64,000 nt of DNA from Atopobiaceae bacterium (lineage in GTDB: Bacteria > Actinomycetota > Coriobacteriia > Coriobacteriales > Atopobiaceae), in contig JAFWIE010000007.1 of assembly GCA_017533825.1 (NCBI GenBank), positions 62,001 to 126,000 of the forward strand, in the 5' to 3' direction. The translations under genes and the position numbers were made by a program. Each line of letters begins with the position of its first letter. Position 1 is the stretch's first letter. This document shows positions 1 to 9,536 of the stretch, piece by piece. The notes under the pieces are model-generated. The model had not been told where the DNA came from. It saw only the letters and a list, made by a program, of their open reading frames with translations, and did not search any database.

Positions 1-1151
1 AGCAGTTGCTCATGGTGGGTGGCATCGAGCGTTACTACCAAGTGGCCAAGTGCTTCCGTGATGAGGACTTGCGCGCCGATCGCCAGCCTGAGTTCACGCA
101 GGTCGACATCGAGATGAGCTTCGTCACGCAGGATGACGTGATGGGTGCGCTCGAGGACGTGCTCGCCGATGCGTTTGCAGCCGTTGGGGTTGAGATGCCC
201 ACGCCCCTGCGTCGCATCTCGTTCGTCGATGCGATGAACACCTATGGTATTGACAAGCCCGACACGCGCTTTGGCATGGAACTCCATGACGTGACGGACG
301 TCTTCGCCAACTCGAAGTTCAAGGTCTTCTCGGCAGCGGCGAATGCCGAGGGCCAGGTCATCAAGTGCATCAATGCGAAGGGCGCCGGCTCGTGGGCGCG
401 CTCGCGCATCGACAAGCTCGCGAAAGTCGCGGCTGCGTTTGGCGCGAAGGGCCTGGCGTGGATTGCATTCCGCGAGGATGGCTCCATCACCAGCCCCATT
501 GCGAAGTTCTTCTCTGATGAGGAGATGGCGGGCGTGCGCGCGGCTTGCGACGTCGAGCCGGGTGACCTCGTGCTCTTTGCGGCTGGTCCTTGGCAGCTCA
601 CGTGCGAAATCCTGGGTGGCATGCGCAACCACATGGCGGATGCGCTTGAATTGCCACGCGAGGGTCATGATTTCCTTTGGGTGGTGGACTTCCCGCTGGT
701 GCATTGGGATGAGGACCGCAAGGCGTTTGCGGCCGAACACCAGCCCTTTACCCAGCCTGAGGAGGCGGACCTCGAGCGTCTCGAATCCGATCCGCTCAGC
801 GTGGGGTCGCACACGTACGACTTCGTCATGGACGGCTACGAAGCAGGTGGCGGCGGCATGCGCGTCCACAATGCAGAGCTGCAGATGCGCATCCTCAAGT
901 TGCTGGGCTTTACGGAGGAGGCATCCCGTGCGCAGTTTGGCTTCTTGCTTGAGGCGCTTGAGTACGGCGCACCGCCCATGGGCGGCTTCGCGCTCGGTCT
1001 CGATCGCGTATGCATGCTGCTTGCTGGTGCGGACTCCATCCGTGAGGTCATGGCATTCCCCAAGACCACGAATGGCAACGACATGATGAGTGACGCGCCC
1101 TCTGCTGTGGATGAGCGCCAGTTGCGCGACGTGGCGCTGCGTCTGCTCTAG
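1..1151 (+). CDS. aspS: Aspartyl-tRNA synthetase, C-terminal part (5' end outside window)
   Basis: This gene charges tRNA-Asp with aspartate in the cytoplasm. The reading frame is open from the left edge, so the N-terminal anticodon-binding domain and class II motif 1 lie outside the window. Class II motif 2 is visible at the start ([16 protein letters not shown]) and motif 3 near the end (GGFALGLDR). The roughly 240 residues between them fit the GAD insertion of bacterial AspRS. About 382 codons remain of a family that is usually near 590. Whether it is the discriminating or the Asp/Asn type cannot be judged from this half. A strong inverted repeat follows 16 bases after the stop. Confidence 0.97.
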   Translation, partial: QLLMVGGIERYYQVAKCFRDEDLRADRQPEFTQVDIEMSFVTQDDVMGALEDVLADAFAAVGVEMPTPLRRISFVDAMNTYGIDKPDTRFGMELHDVTDVFANSKFKVFSAAANAEGQVIKCINAKGAGSWARSRIDKLAKVAAAFGAKGLAWIAFREDGSITSPIAKFFSDEEMAGVRAACDVEPGDLVLFAAGPWQLTCEILGGMRNHMADALELPREGHDFLWVVDFPLVHWDEDRKAFAAEHQPFTQPEEADLERLESDPLSVGSHTYDFVMDGYEAGGGGMRVHNAELQMRILKLLGFTEEASRAQFGFLLEALEYGAPPMGGFALGLDRVCMLLAGADSIREVMAFPKTTNGNDMMSDAPSAVDERQLRDVALRLL

Positions 1152-1166
1152 GACAGCCAGGCGCCC

Positions 1167-1203
1167 CCGGGACGGAGTTTGCCTTTTGCGACATCCGTCC
1201 CGG
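1167..1203. terminator. Hairpin after aspS
   Basis: A perfect 10-bp inverted repeat (CCGGGACGGA at 1167-1176 and its complement at 1194-1203) has a 17-base loop. It has no clear T-run after it, so it may be a weak or factor-assisted terminator, or simply a structured spacer before the next gene. Confidence 0.45.
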
Positions 1204-1244
1204 TAAGGGCGTGTGGGCAAACGCAATGCAAGGGGGTGCGTGGC

Positions 1245-2681
1245 ATGCAGCGTGAACGGCGCAGAAGAAGAAGAGGCGACACCCGTGATGCGTATCGCGA
1301 ACGGGATGAGTGGCTCCTGCAGTCACACCGCAGCAAGATGCCACAGGACCAGACCTCCGAGCCGCCGGCGTTCGTGCGTGCGGCAAATCGCTGGTGGGAC
1401 CGTCTGCTCGATGTTGCGGATAAGCGTTCATTCGAGGGTGGAGCGTCGGAGTACGCACCCAACCAGACGACGCGCGATTACGTGCTCAATACCATAGGTC
1501 TTGGCGCGTGGGGTGCCCTTTTCCCGATTCTCTCCATCGTTGCGACCCAGCTCGCGGGTGCGGAGCAAGCCGGTATGTTTTCCATGGCGTTTACCACGGC
1601 GACGCTCATGCTCTACGTAGGAAACTATGGCGTGCGCACGTATCAGGTCTCCGACCTCGACGAGGCGGAGTCGTTTGCGTCCTACCAGATTCAACGCGGC
1701 ATGACCTGCGCGCTGATGCTGCTCATCGGATTCTTGTGGTGCATCGTGCGTGGGTACGACCATACGATGACGCTCATAACGTGGGGCGCGTTTGGGTTTC
1801 GTGCAGTGGACGCCCTCGCCGACACGTACGAGGCACGCCTGCAGCAAATGGACAAGCTCTATCTTTCGGGTATTTCGCAGGCGGTACGTGCCATCTTGGG
1901 CGTCGTGGTGTTCACGGTGCTTCTCTTCGTGACACACAACCTCGCCTTTGCGTGCATGGGCATGGCAGTGGCCGCCGTCGCGAGCTTCCTGCTGCTCACG
2001 TTGCCGCTTGCCCTGCTCGAGACCCCCAAGTCACGCGGGGCCGATCCCATTGAGATTCGCGAGCTCTTTGTGGAGTGCTTCCCGGCCTTTGCCGCGCAGT
2101 TCCTCTTTGCCCTTATCGAAACGATGCCGAAGTTCGCGATGGAAGGCGTGCTGCCTTACGAGGACCAGGTGTACTTCAATGCCATCTACTTCCCCGCGCA
2201 GTCGATACTCATGATTGTGGGGTTCGTGTATAAGCCGCAGCTTGTACGGATTGCCAGCGTGTGGGCGGACCGTTCCAAACGGGCGCGCTTCGACCTCATC
2301 GTGATCGCCATGCTGGTGGTGAGCGTCATCGTGACGCTCGCTATGCTCCTCATCTTCGGTGCGGTGGGCGTGTGGCTTAACGGTCTGATGTACGGCGTGG
2401 ACTTCGAGCCGTTCCGCGTGGCACAGTACCTCATGATCGTAGCTGGCGGTCTCTCTGCCGCCATTGACTTCCTGTATCAGATAATAACCGTGTTGCGCAG
2501 GCAGGCGGCCGCGACGCTCGTGTACCTCATTGCGTTCTTTGTTGTGGCGATTGCCTCCGCCATCCTCGTTCGCACGGTGGGCTTCGATGGTGCGGTATGG
2601 TCGTATCTTGCCGTTATGGTGGTGCTCTTCGTGATGCTCGCTTCGCAGTTCTGCATCGTGCGCTTCGGAGACGGGCGGTAG
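1245..2681 (+). CDS. Polysaccharide (oligosaccharide) flippase-like membrane protein
   Basis: Predicted 478-residue integral membrane protein of the Wzx-like/MOP flippase group, which moves lipid-linked sugars across the cytoplasmic membrane. A charged N-terminal region of about 80 residues is followed by many hydrophobic segments, roughly twelve. The first membrane helix carries a glycine/alanine-rich stretch (NTIGLGAWGALFPILS) typical of this group. The ATG at 1245 was chosen because AGGGGG lies 8 bases upstream; the open frame continues further up without a better site, and an ATG at 1338 has no clear ribosome site. The substrate is unknown. The CapA-like gene 198 bases downstream on the same strand fits a surface-polymer role, by inference. 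Confidence 0.8.
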   Translation: MQRERRRRRRGDTRDAYRERDEWLLQSHRSKMPQDQTSEPPAFVRAANRWWDRLLDVADKRSFEGGASEYAPNQTTRDYVLNTIGLGAWGALFPILSIVATQLAGAEQAGMFSMAFTTATLMLYVGNYGVRTYQVSDLDEAESFASYQIQRGMTCALMLLIGFLWCIVRGYDHTMTLITWGAFGFRAVDALADTYEARLQQMDKLYLSGISQAVRAILGVVVFTVLLFVTHNLAFACMGMAVAAVASFLLLTLPLALLETPKSRGADPIEIRELFVECFPAFAAQFLFALIETMPKFAMEGVLPYEDQVYFNAIYFPAQSILMIVGFVYKPQLVRIASVWADRSKRARFDLIVIAMLVVSVIVTLAMLLIFGAVGVWLNGLMYGVDFEPFRVAQYLMIVAGGLSAAIDFLYQIITVLRRQAAATLVYLIAFFVVAIASAILVRTVGFDGAVWSYLAVMVVLFVMLASQFCIVRFGDGR

Positions 2682-2879
2682 GTGCTGACCCGTCAGCTGT
2701 TGCTTCGTTGCCTCCGCATCGTGGGGTAGGGGAGGTGCCAGAGACGGGTTCTGTAGGGCATCGGCGCAATATGATGCTAATGGACAGCGAACCCATGCGG
2801 AATATTGGATTCCTCATCGGACAGCACTCCGTTGCGAGTATCATAGGAACTCCGAACGCCAGATGAACTGGGAGACATC

Positions 2880-4655
2880 ATGCCCACAAACGAACAACAA
2901 CCGGTCCAGCGGAGGCAGACGTCAGGCGATGATCGTCCGCGTCAGCAACGTCCACAACAACGTCGGAGAAAACCCGAGCAAGGTGATGGCAGGAGGGCGA
3001 GTTCGGGGGCACGCCCATCGGCGCGTCCACAACGTGCGGCACGCCCTCAGTCTGCGCCGCAGGCACGTCGTTCCCCACAGCCGCGTAGAGCTCCTTCTCA
3101 TGGACGCGCACCCGGGCATCGTCCTGCTCGGCGACGTCCTTCGGCACTCCCCATCATCCTTGCGGTGGTCGGTGTCTTGTTCGTGGGACTCTTGGGGTTC
3201 TTTGCGCTGCGTTCCTGTCGTGGTGGGGATGCGGGATCGGCGTCGGACCAGACGACCAAGGCAGCAAGCATGGAACAGGCGGTCGTCGAGGAGCCCGACT
3301 ACACCGACATCAATCTTCTGATGGTGGGCGACATTCTCTTCCACTACCAAGTGCGTCAAAGCGGCCTTCAGTCAGATGGTTCGCGTAACTACGACCACAT
3401 TTTTGCGCACTTCAAGTCCGAGCTTGAAGGCAAGGACATCAAGGTCTTGAACCAGGAGACCCCGCTAGGCGGTGCGGAGATTGGTGGCGACGCACCGGAC
3501 GGCTATGGCAGCTACCCCATGTTCAACGGCCCGCAAGAGATGGCAGACGCTGAGGCAAAGGCGGGCTTCAACGTAATCCTTCGGGCGACGAACCATGCGC
3601 TCGACGCTGGATACGAGGGGGCACGGAGCGAGCTCTCGTACTGGAAGGAGCACTTCCCCGAGGTCACGGTGATTGGCGAGGTGAATCCGGACGATGCCAC
3701 CGCTTCTGTTGATGACGTGTACGTCTACGAGAAGGATGGCTTCAAGGTCGCGGTGCTCAACTACACGTTTGACCTCAACGGCATCGAGGACCCCAATGGC
3801 ATCGTCTCGATGCTCGAGGAGGAGCATGTCCACACCACCATGGCGAAGGCGCGCGAGCTTGCCGACATGATCGTCGTGTTCCCGCACTGGGGCGAGGAAT
3901 ATGAGACCACACCCAACGCGGAGCAGCGCATGTGGGCGGAGCTGCTCGTGCAAGATGGTGCTGACGTCATTATCGGCAATCATCCCCATGTTATGCAGCC
4001 GGTCGAGGTCCTCGCGGACGCAGATGGCAATCCGGTGCCCTGCTACTGGTCTACCGGCAACTTTGTGAGCACCTCTCCTGATGACATGAGCTTGCTCGGC
4101 GGTGTGCCGGAATTGACCCTGCGCAAGGATAAGGACGGCAACTGCAGCGTCGAGTCTGCGCAGATGAAGGTGGTCGCTACGCATCTGGGGAGCTCCGACG
4201 ATATGACGGTTTACCTGTTGCCCGAGTGGACAGATGAGCTCGCGGCGAGCAATTGGCTTAATACCGAGATGAATCCCAATACAGACAACACGACCCTTAC
4301 GAAGTCGTGGGCGAACGAGTTCTGCAGTGAGGTGCTCGGGAGTGACTTCGATGCCCAGACGGGAACGTTGACGCTCGACCTCACCAACGTTCCAAAGACG
4401 TCGTCGTCGGCCGATGGCGAAGACACCGCCAGGGCAGAGGGAAGTGAGGGCGAGGAGTACAGCTCCAGCTCGAATGGCACCTCCAGCTCAACCAGCACTT
4501 CCAGCTCAGCCAGCACTTCCAGCTCGGTGACGAGCTCGGGCAAGACGACTGCGGGCTCCAATGCCGTCACGCTCGAAGAAGCCGAAGAAGAGACTGGCAG
4601 CGACTATGATGATGGGTCATACGATGACTCATACGATAACTCATACGATAACTGA
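2880..4655 (+). CDS. CapA-family (poly-gamma-glutamate synthesis type) membrane-anchored protein
   Basis: A 591-residue protein with four parts: a basic Arg/Pro/Gln-rich cytoplasmic N-terminus (about 1-88), one membrane helix (about 89-112), a CapA metallophosphatase-like domain (about 140-490), and a Ser/Thr-rich acidic tail ending in short SYD/YDNSYDN repeats. Diagnostic segments are INLLMVGDILFH, ATNHALDAG and VFPHWGEEYETTPN followed by GNHPHV, which carry the His and Asp residues expected for the metal site. CapA proteins are linked to poly-gamma-glutamate capsules, but this family is also common in strains without a capsule, and no capB or capC lies nearby. GGGAG precedes the ATG. The gene is convergent with the next one across only 26 bases. 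Confidence 0.85.
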   Translation: MPTNEQQPVQRRQTSGDDRPRQQRPQQRRRKPEQGDGRRASSGARPSARPQRAARPQSAPQARRSPQPRRAPSHGRAPGHRPARRRPSALPIILAVVGVLFVGLLGFFALRSCRGGDAGSASDQTTKAASMEQAVVEEPDYTDINLLMVGDILFHYQVRQSGLQSDGSRNYDHIFAHFKSELEGKDIKVLNQETPLGGAEIGGDAPDGYGSYPMFNGPQEMADAEAKAGFNVILRATNHALDAGYEGARSELSYWKEHFPEVTVIGEVNPDDATASVDDVYVYEKDGFKVAVLNYTFDLNGIEDPNGIVSMLEEEHVHTTMAKARELADMIVVFPHWGEEYETTPNAEQRMWAELLVQDGADVIIGNHPHVMQPVEVLADADGNPVPCYWSTGNFVSTSPDDMSLLGGVPELTLRKDKDGNCSVESAQMKVVATHLGSSDDMTVYLLPEWTDELAASNWLNTEMNPNTDNTTLTKSWANEFCSEVLGSDFDAQTGTLTLDLTNVPKTSSSADGEDTARAEGSEGEEYSSSSNGTSSSTSTSSSASTSSSVTSSGKTTAGSNAVTLEEAEEETGSDYDDGSYDDSYDNSYDN

Positions 4656-4681
4656 CGTTGTTGTGACTGCCTAGAAGGGCG

Positions 4682-5737
4682 TCACTGCAGGGTGGCGGCT
4701 CGAAGGCAGACCTCGTGAACGAGTACCGGAAGGCGGCTTCGCAGCTCTCGCAGCTCGAGCCGCTCTTCCTTTATCAGGTCGGCCAGTACGGGTGCCAGAC
4801 GTATGGCGACATCAAAGGCAAGCACGAATCCTTCGGTGTGCATGCCCATGCGCGTAAGAGGTGCGATGAGCCACGCGATCGTTCCCGTCAGGTTGTCGAG
4901 GTCGATCGCCGTCGCGAATGCGCTGCTCGCCATGACGAGGCTGCCGAGTGAGAGGCAAGAGCGTGTCGCATCGCACGCGGCGAGTTCAGGATTTGACAGT
5001 AGTTGCAATACAAACGTCAGTGCGCCGGCTGTCGCTGCGGAGACGAGCATGCGAACGAGCGTGGACGCGGATGCGTCCGATGCCATGAGTGCGACGAGGC
5101 TAAGTGCCATGCAGAGCGCAAGCGTTGCAATGTCGCTTGTATGGAGCACGATGATGGCGAAGGCGGCGAGTACGGAGAAAGGCACGAGCGTTTGTGCACT
5201 GGGCTGCTGGGGTAGGAGCTTCTCTGCATTCGGATGGATCTCGCCCAACTCGTCATCCTGCGGCAGGGAGGCACGAAGCGACTCGGCGAGGAGTCCGCAG
5301 ATGACGCCCGTCACGCAACCAGCGACCATGAGGATGGGGAGCGTGTACCATATTGCCGTAGTCTTGAGCAGCATCTGGGCAACGAAAAGCTGACCGACCT
5401 CGTGAAGCAAGGCGCCGACAACCGATACCATCCACAGGCGTAGGGTGCGTAGGCGAGACAAGGGAATCATCCCCCCGAGGGAAAGCAGCGTACCCACTGC
5501 GGAATACACCATGGTAAGTGGCGAGCCAAAGAGAAACCCCGAGGCGAGGACTTTGATGAGCGCGATGCTCGCGGCCCCCGCGACGTCTCCGCACGCAAGC
5601 TCTGCCAAGACGGCGACGTTTGCCAACCCGAGCTTGACGCCGGGAATGGGGATGGGGATGAACGTCTCGGCATAGCCGAGAAGCATGGAGAAGGCGGCAA
5701 GCGTGCCGACTCGTGTCCAGCGCATCGCATCGTTCAT
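4682..5737 (-). CDS. Gx transporter/EcfT-like fusion (ECF-type membrane protein)
   Basis: A 351-residue membrane protein with two recognisable halves. Residues about 1-165 match the Gx transporter family, annotated in some genomes as heptaprenyl diphosphate synthase component I; key segments are IPIPGVKLGLANV and GSPLTMVYSAVGTLLS. Residues about 185-351 resemble the EcfT/CbiQ transmembrane coupling protein of ECF transporters, including LIAPLTRMGM, a region like the coupling-helix segment, and the charged end KEERLELRELRSRL. S-like and T components are normally separate proteins, so this is an unusual fusion. No ATPase partner is adjacent. Its ATG overlaps the stop of the NusG-domain gene by 4 bases, so the two are translationally coupled. 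Confidence 0.8.
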   Translation of the reverse strand: MNDAMRWTRVGTLAAFSMLLGYAETFIPIPIPGVKLGLANVAVLAELACGDVAGAASIALIKVLASGFLFGSPLTMVYSAVGTLLSLGGMIPLSRLRTLRLWMVSVVGALLHEVGQLFVAQMLLKTTAIWYTLPILMVAGCVTGVICGLLAESLRASLPQDDELGEIHPNAEKLLPQQPSAQTLVPFSVLAAFAIIVLHTSDIATLALCMALSLVALMASDASASTLVRMLVSAATAGALTFVLQLLSNPELAACDATRSCLSLGSLVMASSAFATAIDLDNLTGTIAWLIAPLTRMGMHTEGFVLAFDVAIRLAPVLADLIKEERLELRELRSRLPVLVHEVCLRAATLQ

Positions 5738-6198
5738 CGCGAGATCACATCAATACTTGCGCCGGAATCGTCATCCCATGTGACGGCGCTCTCGTCGAGT
5801 TGCGATTGGGATGCGTCTGCGCGCAATGTGCCTTGTGCGGAATCGTCGGCCACCACCTCGACCCATAGCTTGTGGGGTAGGCAGATCAGCTGCTCGCCAG
5901 GCTTCGAGATGGGCTTCTGGTGCATGCAGCTGCCCTTTGGGCAATCTGCCGCGGTGATTCTTGCGGAGCCGTCTTCGATGACGATGACGTTGGTGCCCTG
6001 CTCCGTTCGTGCTTCGTACGATGCGTTTTCGTCGAGCGGTAGACGGTGCGTCTGACCGCTACCATCGTGTATGAGGACGTATGCGCGATTTGATGCGAGC
6101 GACCGCCATGGACCTAGGAACAGAAATGCCACGCCCATCGCCACCAAGACAGCTATGCCCACGACGACGGTCGCCACGTTCCTCTGAAGCCAATTCAT
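5734..6198 (-). CDS. NusG domain II-containing membrane protein
   Basis: A 154-residue protein with one N-terminal membrane helix (about 9-30) and an extracytoplasmic NusG-domain-II fold. Its cysteines at 86, 91 and 106 lie in ITAADCPKGSC and QLICLPHKLWVEV, the hallmark pattern of this small family. Despite the name it is not the transcription factor NusG. The ATG at 6198 was chosen because it is preceded by GGGAGG and directly followed by the hydrophobic helix; the longer open frame upstream is antisense to apbE. It is the first gene of a two-gene unit with the ECF-like fusion. Such proteins recur next to ApbE and ECF-like genes in anaerobes and are suspected to act in flavin-based electron transfer. 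Confidence 0.85.
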   Translation of the reverse strand: MNWLQRNVATVVVGIAVLVAMGVAFLFLGPWRSLASNRAYVLIHDGSGQTHRLPLDENASYEARTEQGTNVIVIEDGSARITAADCPKGSCMHQKPISKPGEQLICLPHKLWVEVVADDSAQGTLRADASQSQLDESAVTWDDDSGASIDVISR

Positions 6199-6406
6199 TC
6201 CGGCACCTCCCTCGACCAGTATACGCCGGGCGGTGGGAGGACGGGGACATACCTTCCGCTGCGACCTGACGTCTGGGTCTCGTCGAAGGTAACCCCTTCC
6301 GTGAGATTCCACCTCGGGGGTTCGCCGCTTTGCGAAATGAGGGCGGCCCCCTATAATGGGCATCCATTCGCATGCGGTGGCTTTGCTGAGGAGGTTCGGG
6401 GCGGTG

Positions 6407-7426
6407 ATGACGCGAAGGCAACTCCTGCGTCTTGCGGCAGGTGTGATGCTCGCATCCCTGATGGGTTGTGCACAGACTTCCGAATCGCAGCTGAGCGCCA
6501 CCGTCTTCAACTTCGATACGGTCTGCACCATCGGGGGGAGCATGACCCAGGAGGTGCTCGATGAGGCCTGCGCCCTGTGCGGGACCTTCGAGCAGCTCTT
6601 CTCTCGAACGATTGCGACCTCGGATGTGGGTCGCATCAACGCCGCGGCTGGCGAGGCGGTGGAGGTGGACCCGCGAACCGCAGATGTCATACGGAGGTCG
6701 CTGGCCTACAGCGAGGAGTCGGACGGGCTGTTTGACATCACGATTGGGTCGGTGAGCGAGCTGTGGGACTTCACCGAGGGGATAGTGCCCGGGGAGCAGG
6801 CCGTGGCGGACGCGCTCAAGCACGTGGGATGGCAAAACGTGCACGTGGAGGGGGCGACGGTTCGCCTGGTCGATCCGTTGGCGCGTATCGACCTCGGTGG
6901 TATTGCCAAGGGGTATATCGCGGATGCGGTGGTTGATCTTCTGCGTGAGCGCGGCATTACCAGCGCGAGTGTCAACCTTGGTGGCAACGTGGTCGTGCTG
7001 GGAACCAAGTTGGATGGGAGCCCATGGGGTGTCGGTGTCCGCGATCCGGACGATCCGAGCGGCGCGAACGTGATCGCGAGGGTTGGTGTGACGGACGGCT
7101 CGGTGGTGACGAGCGGCCTTTACGAACGCAGCTTCGAACGGCATGGACGCCGATACTGGCACATCCTTGATCCGCGCACGGGGTACCCCGTGGAGACGGA
7201 CGTTGTCTCTGCGAGCATCTACTCCGAACGCTCCATTGATGGAGACGGCTGTACGAAGCCGCTCTTCATGTGGGGCGTGAGCGAGTCGTTGCATAGGCTT
7301 GAGCAGAAGCCGCAGCTCCAGGCACTGCTCGTGACGAGGGATGGTGCCATATGTACCACGCCCGCGTCTGACTTTGAGATACTGGGGAGCGATCGCAACC
7401 CGACAGAGCGCGAGGGGGCATCATGA
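6407..7426 (+). CDS. apbE: FAD:protein FMN transferase, lipoprotein
   Basis: ApbE attaches FMN covalently, from FAD, to threonine or serine in secreted redox proteins. The predicted 339-residue protein starts with a lipoprotein signal peptide whose lipobox is LMGC (Cys21), placing it outside the cytoplasmic membrane. Family segments include RIDLGGIAKGYIAD, SVNLGGNV and YWHILDPRTGYPVE, followed by the GDGCTKPLFMWG region that corresponds to the Mg-binding site. GAGGAGG lies 12 bases before the ATG at 6407; the adjacent in-frame GTG at 6404 is an alternative start. It diverges from the NusG-domain/ECF pair and overlaps the next gene by ATGA. No clear flavinylated target protein is encoded in this window. 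Confidence 0.93.
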   Translation: MTRRQLLRLAAGVMLASLMGCAQTSESQLSATVFNFDTVCTIGGSMTQEVLDEACALCGTFEQLFSRTIATSDVGRINAAAGEAVEVDPRTADVIRRSLAYSEESDGLFDITIGSVSELWDFTEGIVPGEQAVADALKHVGWQNVHVEGATVRLVDPLARIDLGGIAKGYIADAVVDLLRERGITSASVNLGGNVVVLGTKLDGSPWGVGVRDPDDPSGANVIARVGVTDGSVVTSGLYERSFERHGRRYWHILDPRTGYPVETDVVSASIYSERSIDGDGCTKPLFMWGVSESLHRLEQKPQLQALLVTRDGAICTTPASDFEILGSDRNPTEREGAS

Positions 7427-9390
7427 GACAACTGGTCGTGGGTTTGTTGGCGCATGTCGATGCGGGGAAGACGACAATTGCCGAGGCGATGCTCTATCGT
7501 TCCGGGGCGGTTCGCACCTTAGGGTTCGTCGACCATGGTGATTCTCACATGGACGTCGACGAGATGGAGCGACGCCGCGGCATCACGATATTCTCCACGC
7601 AGGCGCGACTTGAGCACTCCGGTGCGCTGCTCATGCTGATGGATGCGCCGGGTCATGTGGACTTCTCTGCAGAGGCCGAGCGTACGATTGCCGCGATGGA
7701 CCTTGCCGTGCTGGTGGTTGCTGCCAATGAGGGGGTCCGCGGTCATACTCGCACGATGTGGCGACTCCTGCGCAAGAATTCCGTTCCCACGGTGGTCTTT
7801 GTCAACAAGTGCGACCTCGACGTGCCGGAACGCGCTGAGCTGCTTGGTGAACTTCAAGAACGGTTGGATGAGCGTTGTGAGGATGCTGCGGATGCTGAGT
7901 CGCTGGCGTTGGCGGATGATGGGGCCTTGGAGGAGTACGTGGAGACGGGCGCGCTTGGTGCCGACACGCTCCGTTCGCTCGTGCTTGGCTGCAAGACGTT
8001 CCCGTGCCTGTTTGGCTCAGCGAGAAACCTGGCAGATGTGGGTGCGCTGCTCGATTTGCTTGCTGCCTTAGCCCCAGAGCGTTCGTGGCCCGAGGAGTTT
8101 GGCGCGCGGGTCTACAAGGTTGGTCGCGATGCGAAGGGCGCGCGCCTTGCTTGGATTAAGGTGACGGGCGGCGAGCTTCGCGCAAAGGAGAGCGTACGGT
8201 GTACGCGACGTGCAGGCTCGAGCTGGACGGAGAAGGCCGATCAGCTGCGGTTATATGTGGGTGACCGTTATGAGGTGGTGGGTAGTGTCCCTGCAGGACA
8301 GGTGTGTGCTGCTGCCGGACTTGATGCGGTGCGCCCAGGCGACGTCCTTGGAGCCGAACCGCTGGGGGGCGAGCCAACCCTGGCGCCCGTTCTCTCGTAC
8401 CGCGTGCTGCCCGGCGAGCATGACGTGCGGGTGGTCCATCAGGCACTGAACGAGCTTGCGGATGAGGATCCGCTGCTTGGGGTGCGCTGGGACGAGCGGC
8501 TCGGTGAGTTGCGTGTGCAGCTGATGGGGGCAATGCAGCAGGACGTGGTACGTGAGGAGCTGGCGCGTCGCGATGGGCTTGACGTAGATTTCGAGTTGGG
8601 TGGGGTCCTGTACAAAGAGACCCTCAGCGAGCCTGTGGTGGGTGTCGGGCACTTCGAGCCGCTGCGTCACTATGCCGAGGTACACCTGCTGCTGGAACCC
8701 ACAGAACGTGGTGCAGGTGTGTCGTTTGGCAGCATGTGTCCCTTGGACGATTTGGATCGCAACTGGCAGCGCTTGATTCTGACGAATGCGGCGGAGCGCG
8801 AGCACGTAGGGGTGTTGGCGGGTTTCCCTCTTGCAGACGTTCGGATTACCCTGCTTGGCGGTCGTGCACATGCCAAACACACAGAGGGTGGTGACTTCCG
8901 TCAGGCGACGTACCGTGCCATACGACAAGCGCTCATGCAGGCGCGGGAGCGGTCGGTATGCATGCTGCTCGAACCATGGTATCGGTTTGAGCTCGATGTG
9001 CCGGCCGAGAAGATCGGCCGCGCGCTGGCAGACCTGCAGCGCATGGGCGCGCAGTTCGGTGTGCCGAGCACGGTGGGAGAACGTGCACGTCTGGACGGAA
9101 CGGTGCCGGTCTCGGAAGTGCGCGACTATCCGCTAGAGGTGAGTGCCTACACGGGTGGTGAGGGAATCATGCACTTGGCGCCTTGTGGATATGAGCCGTG
9201 TCATGATGCAGAGCGGGTCATCGAAGAGGTGGCCTACGAGCCCGAGACGGACCTGTCCCACACGCCCGATTCGGTGTTCTGCAGCCACGGCGCCGGCTAC
9301 ACCGTCAAATGGAACGAGGTGCCCGAGCGGGCGCACGTCCATCCAGACGAGCGACGCCGTACGCCGTGGCGGTCAGCGGAAGAGGTTTGA
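7423..9390 (+). CDS. TetM/EF-G-like translational GTPase (ribosomal protection family)
   Basis: A 655-residue GTPase of the EF-G/TetM superfamily. The G motifs are complete: AHVDAGKTT (10-18), switch I RGITI (52-56), DAPGHVDF (74-81) and NKCD (128-131). Domain order (G, II, III, IV with RQATYRAIRQAL, V) fits ribosomal protection proteins, which release tetracycline from ribosomes. Close relatives of unknown function are also core genes in clostridia and actinobacteria, and nothing here identifies an acquired tet gene; its base use matches its neighbours. The ATG overlaps the apbE stop (ATGA), so translation is coupled to a flavinyltransferase, an odd pairing. Tetracycline resistance should not be inferred from sequence alone. 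Confidence 0.85.
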   Translation: MRQLVVGLLAHVDAGKTTIAEAMLYRSGAVRTLGFVDHGDSHMDVDEMERRRGITIFSTQARLEHSGALLMLMDAPGHVDFSAEAERTIAAMDLAVLVVAANEGVRGHTRTMWRLLRKNSVPTVVFVNKCDLDVPERAELLGELQERLDERCEDAADAESLALADDGALEEYVETGALGADTLRSLVLGCKTFPCLFGSARNLADVGALLDLLAALAPERSWPEEFGARVYKVGRDAKGARLAWIKVTGGELRAKESVRCTRRAGSSWTEKADQLRLYVGDRYEVVGSVPAGQVCAAAGLDAVRPGDVLGAEPLGGEPTLAPVLSYRVLPGEHDVRVVHQALNELADEDPLLGVRWDERLGELRVQLMGAMQQDVVREELARRDGLDVDFELGGVLYKETLSEPVVGVGHFEPLRHYAEVHLLLEPTERGAGVSFGSMCPLDDLDRNWQRLILTNAAEREHVGVLAGFPLADVRITLLGGRAHAKHTEGGDFRQATYRAIRQALMQARERSVCMLLEPWYRFELDVPAEKIGRALADLQRMGAQFGVPSTVGERARLDGTVPVSEVRDYPLEVSAYTGGEGIMHLAPCGYEPCHDAERVIEEVAYEPETDLSHTPDSVFCSHGAGYTVKWNEVPERAHVHPDERRRTPWRSAEEV

Positions 9391-9536
9391 TCGTGGCGGA
9401 CTGCCCGAGACGGAGCGCAGGGATTGCTTCTCATCAGGCTGTCCGAAAACGGTTGTTAGAAGGTCAAGCAGGTGTTGCCCCTTGCGGCGCATTCCTCATG
9501 GCATAGCGCCCAATAGGGGGATAGCCTCCTCGGGTG

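Noticed and set aside
6059..7294. 411-codon open frame antisense to apbE
   Set aside because: The opposite strand carries a complete apbE with lipobox and family motifs; this frame has no recognisable domain.
7423..9390. Acquired tetracycline resistance gene
   Set aside because: The family match is general, base use matches neighbours, no mobile-element genes are adjacent, and core relatives without a resistance role exist.
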